A DNA stretch of 64,000 bases from Promethearchaeota archaeon (GCA_016839745.1 JAEOTS010000025.1:1-64000); one strand, 5' to 3'. Shown: positions 37,501-45,730, numbered from the stretch's first letter. Numbers and translations: made by a program. The notes: generated by a model not told the origin, from the sequence alone.

Positions 37501-40500
37501 ATATTGGAAAATTATCTTGACTTCCTGCGGTACCAGGTATTAAATATGGACTATCTCCTATTCCATCATCATTTGCATCTACTCCTCCATAATCATCCCA
37601 ATAATTACCAATAGTTCCATTATCCCAATCATTATTCGTTCCATTATCGAGTGCGTTGATACCATTTCCTATAATTAAATTATTAAAAATTAAAGAATAA
37701 TTAGCTTCTGTTAAAAAAAATCCATAATTAATAGTATTATTTATGGTGTTTCCCGAAATAACATTATCAATATTTTCGAATAAATATATTCCATAGAGGT
37801 CATAGTTATTTACTATATTATTCGAGATTATGTTACTACTACTATTAAGAAGTATTCCTATCCCAAAACCAGTTGGAAACCAGTTGGAATTAATGGTGTT
37901 TCCTGTAATACTGTTATTATTACTATACAATGAAACTATCCCAAAGTTGTTACTATTTAAGGTGTTTCCTGTAATGTTATTATTATTACACTCGCTTATC
38001 CATATACCATAATAGTTTCCTGAAATCGAGTTGTTTCCTGAAATTGAGTTATTTACACTCCTTCCCAGGTATATCCCACGAGAATTATTTGAACAATTGT
38101 TTCTTGTAGATAGTGAATTAGTAACATTAACCAATTCAATCCCCGCTCTTGTTGAATTGAATACAGTACAATTTTCAATTCTAAAATATACATCAGAATT
38201 TTCAATGTAAATACAACTAACCGAATTGTTTTGAGCATTAATTGCTAAATCTTCTATTACATAAGGATCCGAACTTGTACCCTGTCCAGTACACTTTCCT
38301 GCATCTTTAAAATATTGCCACTCTTGATTACCCTCTAAATAAATAGTCTGTGGAGCTATTGCACTGTCCTGTGTCACATCATAAAAGCTTAATATCCCCA
38401 ACGCATTCGATTGAAATCCAAGAATATGACTTCGATAGGCGTCATAATTATACGGAATACAACCATATGCCCATGGCATATCATCTTCAACTAAAAGTTG
38501 TTGGATTCTTTCGTAAAATACTTTCCTTGCATTTGGATCAGTTTCGAATAATGCTGCTTCCATTAAAAGCTGCACATTGGCCCAAGGATCAAATGGATCT
38601 CTACCCGCTCCCATTGCTGCTGTATAACCATTATATTGAACTCCATTATATGCGATAGATCTATTAGTGAAATGTGGGTTGATATAATTGCTTGGATCAA
38701 CATAATCAGGACCCCATCCCATCCAAAAGAGTTCCAGCATATTTCTTGTATAGGGAGGAATTTCAACCAATCTATAAAAATAATCCGTCCAGGTCATGCC
38801 CTCATCAGTAACTTCGATTCCTATTTTATCAAGATTATTTTGCAATAAAGGTAAAATATTTTCGCGAAGGGTGTTACCTATATTATAAGTATAATTGAAA
38901 GTGCGGAATGATGCGGCAGACCATAGAGCCTCATCCATTCCGGGGTAATTTGCGTCCCATCCTATTCCAAAGCCCATACTTTGCATGATTTCTCTAGCTT
39001 GTGTTATGTTGTATATTGCAACATCAAAGGACCAATTGGCGTAGGGCATATTTTCAGGTATAGGCGACTTTAATCTTACGGCATTTCCTCCATATAATTC
39101 ATCAATAATGTAAGAGTAGTTTATTGCATACGAAATTGCTTTTCGCCATGTATTATTAATAATTTGATTATTCATACCGAGATATTGAACAATCATGCTT
39201 TGTCCAGCGTTAAATAACGTAATATCGGGATCAGCATCAAAAGTTGAAAACATTGAAGTCAATGGATCAACCAGTAAGTCAACTTCACCTGATAACAGTG
39301 CGTTATTTCTGTCTACTGCATCTGGAATAATGGAAAATTTAAGGATGGAAACATTGGCTTTTCCTGCCCAGTAATTCTCAAAAGCGTGAAACTTTACTTC
39401 ATTATCAGGTAAATAATGATCATAAACAAACGGACCTGTCCCTATTAAATCACCTGTAGTGGTATTAATAGCTGCAAATTGAGGTGTAGATATAGGAGAT
39501 AGAATATATGAACCAGGAAAGCACAATAAATTATCAAATACACCATAAGGTTTATTCAACTCGAATCTAATTGTATATTCATCTACAATTACAGTATCGT
39601 TAATAATAGGAAAATACATACTAACATCAGGATCATAATATTGATAAAGTTCAGCCGCATAAGCCATAGTATTATTTATGAAGTATGCTAACCTATCAAA
39701 AGAAAATTTTACTGCAGTCGCGTTAAATTTAGTTCCATCGTGGAAAATTACATTAGACCTGAGAGAAACAGTGTACCATGTGTCTGTGGAATTGATCATC
39801 CATGTACCCATTGATGTTGCAAGATTTGGTATAACTGGTAAATTAGGATCCGATATTTTATATTTAAATAAACCCTCACACACTTGATATATTACATCAA
39901 ATGATACTGTATCATAAGCAACGTGAGGATCAAGATCAAATGGACCATAAGCAGTACCAAAAACAATTTTAAATATATCATCTCCTTGGTCGATCCCATC
40001 ATCCCAAATTGGAAAGTTATCTTGACTTACTGTTGGGCCAGATATTGGATAAGATGTATCCCCCATTCCGTCATCATTTTCATCTACTCCTGGATAATCA
40101 TCCCAAAAATTACCAAGACTTCCATTATCCCATGAATTGCTAATCAAACTTTCAAAAGCATTGATATTATTTGAGATAAATGAATTGTTATAAATTAGAA
40201 TGCTATTACTATTATTTACATTCATTCCATATTGAACATTATTATTTACATTATTACCAGTGATGGTAAAGTTGGTATTAAGATTGAATAGATGTATCCC
40301 TACGCCGTTATTTGAACAATTGTTCCCAATTATTTGTCCATTACTAGCATTTAGCAATTTAATTCCTGCATCTGCAGAATTAAATAATGTACAATTTTCA
40401 ATTCTAAAATATACCTCAGAATTTTCAATAAAAATACAACTAACAGATTCATTTTGGCCATCGATTACTAAATCTTCGATTACATAAGGATCAGAAATTG

Positions 40501-42430
40501 TGCCCTCTCCCGTGCATTTACTTGCGTTTTTAAAATATTGCCATTCTTGATTACCATCTAAATATATCGTTTGTGGGGCAATCGCACTATTTTGGGTAAC
40601 ACCACGAAAATCTAAAATTTCCATAGCGTTCGATTGAAATCCAAGAATACGGCTCCGATAGGCATCATAATTGCGCGTGACGAAACAAAATGCCCATGGC
40701 ATATCTTCTTCTACAAGAATTTCTTGAATCCTATTGTAATATGATTCTCTTATATTTTGATTGGTTTCGAATAATGCTGCTTCCATTAAAAGTTGTACAT
40801 TATCCCATAGATTAAACGGATCTCTACCAGATTCTATCGCTGCCCAATAGCCATTATACATACCATTATTCCAACTACTAAGATCAAGTGTTCTATTGGT
40901 TAACATACTATTGATATAATTACTTGGGTCATTATAGTCATGCCCCCAACCCATCCAGAAGAGTTGCAGCATCTTCCAGCCATCCACTCCTAAAATAAAC
41001 AATCTATCTAGATATTCTGACCAGGTCATACCAGCATCAGTAACTTCGATACCAATTTTATCAAGATTATTTTGTAATAAAGGTAAAATATCTTCTCGAA
41101 ATGAGTTGCCTATATTATAGGTATAATTGTAAGTCTCGAATGATGCGGCAGACCATAGAGCCTCATCACTTCCGGGATAAGTTGTATCCCAAGCTACTCC
41201 AAAACCCATACTTTGCATTATTTCTCTTGCTTTAGAAACATTATATGTTGCTACATCAAGCGACCAGTTAGCGAATATTATACTTTCAGGAAGAGGAGAC
41301 TCTAATCTCAGTGCGTTTCCTTCACGTAATTCATTAAGAATATAAGAATAGTTAATAGCATAAGAAATTGCGTTTCTAAAAGTAACATTGATATAATAAT
41401 TACTCATTACAAGAGGCGAAATTACTGTCCCCTGTCCAGCGTCAATTAACGTAATATCAGGATCAGCATCAAGAGTAGAAAACATTGAGGAATATGGATT
41501 AAGTATTAAGTCGACTTCACCTGATAACAATGCGTTGTTTCTGTCTACTGCATCTGGAATAATGGAAAATTTAAGGATTGTAATATTTGCTTTTCCTGCC
41601 CAATAATTCTCAAAAGCGTGAAATTTTACTTCATCATCGGGTATATAATGGTCATAAACAAACGGCCCTGTACCGACTAGAGTTCCAGTAGTGATATTAA
41701 TATACTCAAATTGAGGTGTAGATGTGGGAGATAAAATATATGATCCAGGAAAGCATAATAATGCCTCGAATGGTCCATATGGCTTATTCAACTCGAATCT
41801 AATTGTATATTCATCGATAATAACAGTGTCACTAATAATAGGGAAAGTAGTTCCGAGATCAGGATCAAAATATTCATAAAGTGTAGCTGCGGTAGCCATA
41901 GAATTATTTATAAAATATTTTAACCTTTCAAAAGTAAATTTTACTGCTGTTGCGTTAAATTTAGTTCCATCGTGAAAAATCACATTAGGTCGAAGGGACA
42001 CGGTATACCATGTGTCTGTAGAATTAATCATCCATGTACCTTTTGATGTTGCTAAACGGGGTATAATCTGTAAATTTTGATCGGTTAAATTGTATGTGAA
42101 TAAACCTTCGCAAACTTGATCTATCACATTATATGAATTAGAATCCCAAGAGTTTTGAGGATCAAGATCATATGGACCAGCCTGAGTACCAAATACTAAC
42201 TTAAATATATTATTATCTTGATTACTAGAGTTGAGATCTTTATCGTAAGAAATTAGTCCCTCTCTAGTTTTAGCATTTATATTTATATTCGAATTTATTA
42301 TGAAATTTGAAAAAAATATAATTAAGAGGAAAAATAAAATTAAAACTCGTTTTAATTTCTTATTGAATTTTATTGAATATGATTTACCTTTTATATTCCT
42401 ATATAGACGAATATTGACTTTGGATTTCAT
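31571..42430 (-). CDS. Giant receptor-like surface protein: two solute-binding modules, beta-helices, Ig-like repeats, TM, cytosolic TIR
   Basis: A single 3619-residue frame. Residues 28-45 are a signal or anchor helix. Residues 75-605 and 816-1355 are two SBP_bac_5 (oligopeptide/nickel) binding domains, each followed by a right-handed beta-helix (NosD-like NNxxGI repeats). Residues 1649-3035 hold about fifteen 92-residue Ig-like repeats carrying MWYTLDGG and many N-x-S/T sites. A third beta-helix follows to 3240, then a membrane helix (3253-3276). The cytosolic part has a helical, PCI/winged-helix-like linker (IKRIVLNLATKFARLEI) and a TIR domain (3473-3613) with LNIFISYSTLDIDHF, VFVLFCSENSM and the candidate catalytic Glu in VKDEWQVAF. 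The topology suggests binding outside and TIR signalling inside. It is inference; no homologue could be searched. Confidence 0.88.
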   Translation of the reverse strand: MKSKVNIRLYRNIKGKSYSIKFNKKLKRVLILFFLLIIFFSNFIINSNININAKTREGLISYDKDLNSSNQDNNIFKLVFGTQAGPYDLDPQNSWDSNSYNVIDQVCEGLFTYNLTDQNLQIIPRLATSKGTWMINSTDTWYTVSLRPNVIFHDGTKFNATAVKFTFERLKYFINNSMATAATLYEYFDPDLGTTFPIISDTVIIDEYTIRFELNKPYGPFEALLCFPGSYILSPTSTPQFEYINITTGTLVGTGPFVYDHYIPDDEVKFHAFENYWAGKANITILKFSIIPDAVDRNNALLSGEVDLILNPYSSMFSTLDADPDITLIDAGQGTVISPLVMSNYYINVTFRNAISYAINYSYILNELREGNALRLESPLPESIIFANWSLDVATYNVSKAREIMQSMGFGVAWDTTYPGSDEALWSAASFETYNYTYNIGNSFREDILPLLQNNLDKIGIEVTDAGMTWSEYLDRLFILGVDGWKMLQLFWMGWGHDYNDPSNYINSMLTNRTLDLSSWNNGMYNGYWAAIESGRDPFNLWDNVQLLMEAALFETNQNIRESYYNRIQEILVEEDMPWAFCFVTRNYDAYRSRILGFQSNAMEILDFRGVTQNSAIAPQTIYLDGNQEWQYFKNASKCTGEGTISDPYVIEDLVIDGQNESVSCIFIENSEVYFRIENCTLFNSADAGIKLLNASNGQIIGNNCSNNGVGIHLFNLNTNFTITGNNVNNNVQYGMNVNNSNSILIYNNSFISNNINAFESLISNSWDNGSLGNFWDDYPGVDENDDGMGDTSYPISGPTVSQDNFPIWDDGIDQGDDIFKIVFGTAYGPFDLDPHVAYDTVSFDVIYQVCEGLFKYKISDPNLPVIPNLATSMGTWMINSTDTWYTVSLRSNVIFHDGTKFNATAVKFSFDRLAYFINNTMAYAAELYQYYDPDVSMYFPIINDTVIVDEYTIRFELNKPYGVFDNLLCFPGSYILSPISTPQFAAINTTTGDLIGTGPFVYDHYLPDNEVKFHAFENYWAGKANVSILKFSIIPDAVDRNNALLSGEVDLLVDPLTSMFSTFDADPDITLFNAGQSMIVQYLGMNNQIINNTWRKAISYAINYSYIIDELYGGNAVRLKSPIPENMPYANWSFDVAIYNITQAREIMQSMGFGIGWDANYPGMDEALWSAASFRTFNYTYNIGNTLRENILPLLQNNLDKIGIEVTDEGMTWTDYFYRLVEIPPYTRNMLELFWMGWGPDYVDPSNYINPHFTNRSIAYNGVQYNGYTAAMGAGRDPFDPWANVQLLMEAALFETDPNARKVFYERIQQLLVEDDMPWAYGCIPYNYDAYRSHILGFQSNALGILSFYDVTQDSAIAPQTIYLEGNQEWQYFKDAGKCTGQGTSSDPYVIEDLAINAQNNSVSCIYIENSDVYFRIENCTVFNSTRAGIELVNVTNSLSTRNNCSNNSRGIYLGRSVNNSISGNNSISGNYYGIWISECNNNNITGNTLNSNNFGIVSLYSNNNSITGNTINSNWFPTGFGIGILLNSSSNIISNNIVNNYDLYGIYLFENIDNVISGNTINNTINYGFFLTEANYSLIFNNLIIGNGINALDNGTNNDWDNGTIGNYWDDYGGVDANDDGIGDSPYLIPGTAGSQDNFPIWDDGIESVPTVVINAPISNSLFGITSPNFNVEINDTDGVDTMWYTLDGGLTNITFIANGTIDQIEWNKLANGTVLITFYVNGTLGKLASAAVLVRKDIVAPDIIIISPLSNELFGVLTPTYIVEITDINGIDVMWYTLDGGLTNITFITNGTIDQIEWDNQVNGTITVIFYTNDTVGNLASNSVVVRKDVEIPDININSPLLNELFGSLAPSFDVEISDINGIDMMWYTLDGGLTNITFIANGTIDQTEWDNRVNGTVTITFYANDTIGNLAFNSVAVRKDIELPNIIINSPLPNELFGVIAPTFNVEITDINGIDTMWYTLDGGLTNITFITNGTIYQTEWDAQGNGTLTINFYANDTIGNLAFNSVVILKDIELPNIFIISPLPNELFGSLAPTFTVEITDINGIDTMWYTLDGGLTNITFITNGTIDQTEWDAQSNGTVTITFYANDTVGNLASNSVIVRKDIELPDIFINSPLPNELFGSLAPIFSVEISDINGIDTMWYTLDGGLTNITFITNGTIDQTEWDNRVNGTVTINFYANDTIGNLASNSVIVRKDIELPDIIINSPLPNELFGVIAPTFNVEITDINGIDTMWYTLDGGLINITFIANGNIDQIEWDAQGNGTITITFYGNDTLGNLAFNSVVVRKDIEAPNIFIISPLPNELFGSLAPTFTVEIADINGIDTMWYTLNGGLTNITFITNGTIDQTEWDAQSNGTVTITFYANDTIGNFDSSSVVVRKDIEVPNINIISPLPNELFGSLAPSFTVEITDINGIGAMWYTLDGGITNVTFITNGTIDQTEWDAQSNGTLTIIFYANDTVGNLASSSVVVRKDIELPNIIINFPLPNELFGALAPNFTVEISDINGIDTMWYTLDGGLTNITFIANGTIDQTEWDAQGNGTVTITFYGNDTLGNLASNSLVVRKDILSGPTILINTPASNNLFGYTSPNYNVEITAINIVDTMWYTLDGGITNITFITNGTIDQTEWDALSNGTVTIIFYANDTLGNIASNSVVVRKDIEIPNITINSPIPNELFGPLPPTFNVEISDINGVDMMWYTLDGGFINITFTINGTIDPIEWDNQANGTVTITFYANDTVGNLASNSVVVRKDIQLPNIFIISPILNELFGILAPNFNVIITAINGIDTMWYTLDGGLTNIIFITNGSIDQTEWDAQVNGTVTITFYGNDTLGNLASNSIVVRKDILSGPTILINTPITNSLFRYNPPIFNVEISNVNGIDSMWYTLDGGLTNITFIANGTIDQAEWDALGNGTVIIRFYANNTLGTLSFMDIMVGKDIEIPVITIHNPILDETFQLSSPEFNLSITEGNLDLTWYSLSNDTYITGNYTFSDLTGKIDQGLWDNFITGPIETIFIHFYAADLVGNIGYQNVSIKKVPDYVVLETTTIDDTGAGNYTWDQAEAQEWCFGSGTWNDPYIIEFLVIDGQNTGSNLIIRNSIAFFIVRYSILHNSGGGFNDAGLKLEHVSNAILINLDCSNNNGHGVCLYDCENITILESNMNHNKLAGIFLNESRLISIINNTETISYNRWGIYLLLSHSNIISGSFLGSNQFGLFFKQSNNNSITENYFYLNDEAYVEEDSFGNTFQGNTVITKPDYLIVIIMTVVSIISIAGVSFVVVRKRVIIPKKGREIKVYDKKKIKIEQKLHNRLLTVDHLIEEKSVKDALKDLEEIKDLCKVYGLFEMLNECDEKITQCNSKHLEMINIIKRIVLNLATKFARLEITDISEQTGISDDDFIIEVLQEMIQNNEINGEYFSKSKAVAFDKQSNIEQIKQFIKIYREWEMLNLDRDDSDLLLEEVRSQEIKPKAIVSKLLPEKFKELNIFISYSTLDIDHFQILSVIKSLEEYPEIDKVMYWESDKAQKVADYTEFMDETLKEYDVFVLFCSENSMKSASVKDEWQVAFEKRKKDLITIIPVYEKLDDIPTILGHFLNVKYDKKQFNIFIKNLYQEIMRSRGNKFFK
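33325..37486 (-). repeat. Tandem array of about fifteen 276-bp Ig-like repeat units
   Basis: In-frame units of 276 bp (92 codons) repeat across the middle of the giant gene. Fourteen carry MWYTLDGG or one-residue variants; the fifteenth, next to the membrane, is divergent (LTWYSLSN). Several adjacent units share runs of more than 50 identical bases, for example near 35940 and 36216, pointing to recent expansion or gene conversion. Each unit has about four N-glycosylation sequons. Confidence 0.88.
37490..42208 (-). repeat. Internal duplication: solute-binding domain plus beta-helix, twice
   Basis: The N-terminal halves at 39985-42208 and 37490-39985 code for the same two-domain module. Matching landmarks include FHDGTKFNATAVKF, WAGKAN, NNALLSGEVDL, AIAPQTIYL and EWQYFK. 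The second beta-helix is longer by several NNI-type rungs. The copies differ at many positions, so this duplication is older than the Ig expansion. Confidence 0.83.
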
Positions 42431-42512
42431 TTTATCAAATTATGTCTTTGTATAGAAAGAATTGAAGTCTTGGAATTCTTTTAGAATCAATATTAACTAA
42501 ATATATAATGAC

Positions 42513-42559
42513 TAATGATAAATAGGATGTTCATCTTTTTAAGACTTTATCTTTTTGAC
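42513..42559 (-). promoter_or_regulatory. Conserved upstream block of the giant TIR gene
   Basis: This 47-bp block is identical at 44 positions to 44603-44649 and lies 83 bp before the ATG, as its partner lies 82 bp before the revised ATG of the short paralogue. The bases between block and start are less alike. It is therefore probably promoter or operator sequence kept by selection or recent duplication. Confidence 0.5.
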
Positions 42560-42643
42560 ATTTTATTCTAAATTTATTATTTTAAAAACGGTTATTGAAA
42601 TAACTTAAGAATCTAGTATATATTTTTAATAGAAACTTTATAT

Positions 42644-44521
42644 TTAAGCGATTATCTCGGGAATTCTTCTGCCCTTTGAGCGCATAATCTCCTGATAAAG
42701 TTCGGTGGTAAAACTATTAAAATCAGTTTTATCATATTTAACATTTAAAAAGTGACCTAATATTACTGGAATGTGTTCGGCTTGTTCATAAACTGGAATA
42801 ATTGTAACTAATCCCTTTTTCCTTCTCTGGAATGCTGCTTGCCACTCATCTCTTACAGAAACGGATTTCATGGAGTTTTCACTACAAAATAAAACAAACA
42901 CATCGCAATTTTCAAGCATTTTATCCATATATTCTACAATATTTTGTGTACTATCCGCCTCCCAATACATTACTTTGTTAATATCTGGGTATTCTTCTAA
43001 ACTTTTTGCAACTCGTGATATCTGAAAATGATCTGTATCTATAGTGGAATAACTTAAAAAGACATTAAGATCTTTGAATTCATCAGGTTTAGACTTAGAA
43101 ATTATTGCTTTCGATCTTAATTCCCGAGGTAGAATCTCTTCTATTAGAAAGTCCGAATCATCCCTATCAAGGTTATTTTTCTCCCATTCTCCGTACGTTT
43201 TTATGAGGTTCTCAATTTGTTCGATATTCGATTGTTGATCAAAATTAATTCTTTTTGAAAAGTATTCAGCATATACCTCATTATTTTGAATCATATCTTC
43301 TATAACTTCAATAATGAAATCTTCATCATTTATTCCAGTTTTTTCACTAATATCAGTTATTTCTAATCTCGCAAATTTAGTAGCTAAATTTATCACAATT
43401 CTTTTAATTATATTAATCATCTCTAAGTACAAATAATTACAATGTTCAATTTTTTCATCACAATCGTTTATCATTTCAAATAGACCATATACGTTGCATA
43501 AATCCTTAATCTCTTCCAGATTTTTGAGAGCCTCTTTTACATTTTTTTCCCTTATCAAGTAGTCAATAAAGGATAACCTATCATGAAGATTTTCTTCGAC
43601 TTTAATTTTTGTTTTTCCGTCTACTTTCACTTCTCCTCTTTTTTTAGGAATAATTACTCTCTTCCAAATAGTTAGGATACTTACAGCGGATACACCAACT
43701 ATAATAACGATAATTATAATGGTTAAAAGTAATACATTAAATTTCGGTATTATTTCATTATTTTTAAAACTATTATTTTGACTATCTTCAAGATCATAAG
43801 CTTCATTATTTTCCATAAAGATATTTTCAATTATAGAATTATTGCTCGATTGCTTAAGAAATAATCCTAATTGATTATATCCTATAAAGTTTCCACTGAT
43901 GTTGTTATTATGACTCATTAAGAGAAAAATACCCCTTACCTTATTATTGTTCAGATCACTTTCTAATATAGAAATATTCTGAGAGTTATCCAAACAAACC
44001 CCATGGTCTTTGTTGTTTGAGCAATCTATATTAATTAATTTACCATTTGAAACATTTACTAATTTAACTCCCGCATCATTAGCTCCTCCACCAGAATTAT
44101 AGAAAATACTATCTCTTATAATGAAAAACACACTAGAATTTCTAATTATTAAACAACTTGCACCATTCTGACCATCAATTTCTAAGGATTCAATAATATA
44201 AGGATCATTCCAAGTACCAGAGCCATTACACCATTCTTGAGCTTGTGCTTGAGTCCAAGTGTAATCTCCTTCTCCAGTATCGTCAATAATCATCGATTCT
44301 GAAATATAATTATCTGATACTTTAATAATAGAAACATCTTGAGATCCAATATCCTTATTATATGGCAATTGATTGAGTCTAATTGTGAAAATTAAGCAGA
44401 ATAATACCAAGATGAAAAATAGTAATGAAACTCTCTTTAAAGTTAAATTTTTATTTGAATTAATTGAAACTGAATTTTTACTTTTATCCTTAGAGACACT
44501 AGCATTAACTTTAGATTTCAT
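42644..44521 (-). CDS. Short TIR receptor-like paralogue with beta-helix ectodomain
   Basis: The 625-residue product starts MKSKVN like the giant protein; an upstream in-frame ATG at 44563 would add 14 residues but is not supported by the paralogue, whose frame is closed there. Order: an N-terminal hydrophobic helix (about 30-47), a WNDPYIIESLEIDGQ beta-helix (75-250) homologous to the third beta-helix of the giant, a membrane helix (258-283), the same PCI/winged-helix-like linker (IKRIVINLATKFARLEI) and a TIR domain (480-620) with LNVFLSYSTIDTDHF and VRDEWQAAF. It lacks the solute-binding and Ig modules. It lies 213 bp upstream of the giant gene, both leftward, each with its own conserved upstream block. 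Confidence 0.87.
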   Translation of the reverse strand: MKSKVNASVSKDKSKNSVSINSNKNLTLKRVSLLFFILVLFCLIFTIRLNQLPYNKDIGSQDVSIIKVSDNYISESMIIDDTGEGDYTWTQAQAQEWCNGSGTWNDPYIIESLEIDGQNGASCLIIRNSSVFFIIRDSIFYNSGGGANDAGVKLVNVSNGKLINIDCSNNKDHGVCLDNSQNISILESDLNNNKVRGIFLLMSHNNNISGNFIGYNQLGLFLKQSSNNSIIENIFMENNEAYDLEDSQNNSFKNNEIIPKFNVLLLTIIIIVIIVGVSAVSILTIWKRVIIPKKRGEVKVDGKTKIKVEENLHDRLSFIDYLIREKNVKEALKNLEEIKDLCNVYGLFEMINDCDEKIEHCNYLYLEMINIIKRIVINLATKFARLEITDISEKTGINDEDFIIEVIEDMIQNNEVYAEYFSKRINFDQQSNIEQIENLIKTYGEWEKNNLDRDDSDFLIEEILPRELRSKAIISKSKPDEFKDLNVFLSYSTIDTDHFQISRVAKSLEEYPDINKVMYWEADSTQNIVEYMDKMLENCDVFVLFCSENSMKSVSVRDEWQAAFQRRKKGLVTIIPVYEQAEHIPVILGHFLNVKYDKTDFNSFTTELYQEIMRSKGRRIPEIIA

Positions 44522-44602
44522 TTTATCAAATTTGGTATTTGTGATAAAGGGATTAAAATCCAAGAAATCTTTTAAAATCGATATACAAAGTTGTATATTG
44601 AT

Positions 44603-44649
44603 TAATGATAAATAGGATGTTTATCTTTTTAAGGCTTTATTTTTTTGAC
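44603..44649 (-). promoter_or_regulatory. Conserved upstream block of the short TIR paralogue
   Basis: Partner of the block at 42513-42559 (44 of 47 positions identical), at the same distance from its start codon. It shows that the duplication of the two genes included their control region. Confidence 0.5.
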
Positions 44650-44717
44650 ACTATATACTACATTTGTCAATCAAAACATGGTTTAAAAGACAGTATTATT
44701 CAATTGAGAAAGATTAC

Positions 44718-44972
44718 TTAAGATTCTAAATCAGGGGTTTTAGATAACAAATAATTGTAAACATCAGTAATTTCGTCCTTAAAGTAGGCGGCTCTAATCA
44801 TATAAATTATCATTAAGAGTTCTTTTCCTCCCCGCGCTAATTCTGATTCAATATAAAAAATGTGATTAATTGTTTGGTACTTTCTAAAAGTAAATATAAA
44901 AATTCCTTCTTCCTCAGTGAATTCTAGAATTCTACCTAAATCTGGATGTTCTTGAGTATTTAATGGGGAACT
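44718..44972 (-). pseudogene. Internal fragment of a longin-like/GTPase gene
   Basis: The minus strand encodes 84 codons matching residues 24-107 of the intact longin-GTPase protein at 45950-46993, from SSPLNTQEHPDLGRIL to SKTPDLES, and then a stop codon exactly at the end of the similarity. There is no start codon and no GTPase domain. The 5' end is fused directly to the truncated iron-sulfur flavoprotein sequence at 44973, with a short shared ACTA at the joint. Confidence 0.82.
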
Positions 44973-45404
44973 AATTGTATTAGAGAAAAAAAAGGGTGCA
45001 TTAATGAAGATGATGAATAAAAACTTTATCGCATGTTAGAAGAAGCCAAATTTTTGCTTATAGGTACACCGGTATTTCAAGGTAGTCTTTCAGGGCAGCT
45101 AAAAACTGTATTAGATCGCTGTCGTGGATTAGTCGCTAAAAACCCTAATGTATTTAAGGGTAAATATGGAATTGCGCTTGCAGTGGGGGGAGATCGAAGC
45201 GGAGGTCAAGAAATTGCGATTAGAGGCATCTTAGATTTTTACCAACAAAATCATATAATAACGATTTCTGGAGGCGCATTCGGAGCTAACTTGGGTGCCT
45301 CTTTATGGAGTAGGGATAGAGGTAAGGAAGGAGTTCAAAACGATGAAGTGGGATTAAGAACTATTAGGAAAGTCATAAAAAGATTAGCAGAATTTAAAGA
45401 ATAG
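44973..45404 (+). pseudogene. 5'-truncated iron-sulfur flavoprotein gene, copy 2
   Basis: Similarity to the gene at 30444-31043 begins after the CTHCDYC codons, so the FMN phosphate loop and cluster cysteines are missing. A stop replaces GTT CAA early on (GAA TAA). From the ATG at 45033 a 123-codon frame identical in most positions to the intact protein is still open to the normal end. It could be transcribed, but should not bind FMN or a cluster properly. Confidence 0.82.
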
Positions 45405-45433
45405 AAAAGAAAAATAATAGTACTTATTCTAAC

Positions 45434-45730
45434 TTATTTTACTCCAAAGAGTTTCTTAGCTTCTTTTTCTCTGAGTCCGGAGATACCCCAGAGCTCTTTA
45501 AACCAATATTTTCCGTCCATTATTACAACTGGCGTATTTACAATACACCCATCTGCATCACAGAAAGTTTTGGTGAAATTTTTATCGTGTAATAACTTAT
45601 GTGTGAATTCCTCGTCGTCTATATCACGTTCTATGTATTCGACATCGTGCTTATGAAGCCACTCTTTCAATTCTGCGCACCTATGACAATCAGTTTTTGA
45701 TATTACTATTGGGACTTGCATTTTGCTCAT
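45434..45730 (-). CDS. Glutaredoxin-like thiol protein (intact copy)
   Basis: This 98-residue thioredoxin-fold protein has the active motif SKTDCHRCAELKEWL and a cis-proline loop at VNTPVVIMDGKYW. A second cysteine pair occurs in FCDADGCIVN, unusual for simple glutaredoxins. The frameshifted copy lies at 31072-31367. It is convergent with the truncated flavoprotein gene. It probably exchanges thiols or holds a cluster; partners are unknown. Confidence 0.8.
   Translation of the reverse strand: MSKMQVPIVISKTDCHRCAELKEWLHKHDVEYIERDIDDEEFTHKLLHDKNFTKTFCDADGCIVNTPVVIMDGKYWFKELWGISGLREKEAKKLFGVK

Larger units (their letters stand above)
44718..45730. repeat. Second copy of a tandemly duplicated segment
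   Basis: The order GTPase fragment, flavoprotein fragment, glutaredoxin matches the two ends of the segment 30616-31367 plus the longin-GTPase gene at 46680-46924. The joint at 44972/44973 has the form expected for a tandem duplication of a unit running from inside the flavoprotein gene to inside the longin-GTPase gene. The TIR genes lie within the first copy. Confidence 0.65.

Noticed and set aside
31571-44521. TIR genes as a classic prophage or transposon cargo
   Set aside because: No integrase, transposase, terminal repeats or tRNA attachment site is seen; the only boundaries are the tandem duplication segments.
42644-44563. Short TIR paralogue starting at ATG 44563
   Set aside because: The giant paralogue begins at the equivalent of 44521 (MKSKVN) and its upstream frame is closed.
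45033-45404. Intact 123-residue flavoprotein
   Set aside because: It lacks the FMN loop and cysteine motif and matches only the C-terminal part of the gene at 30444.
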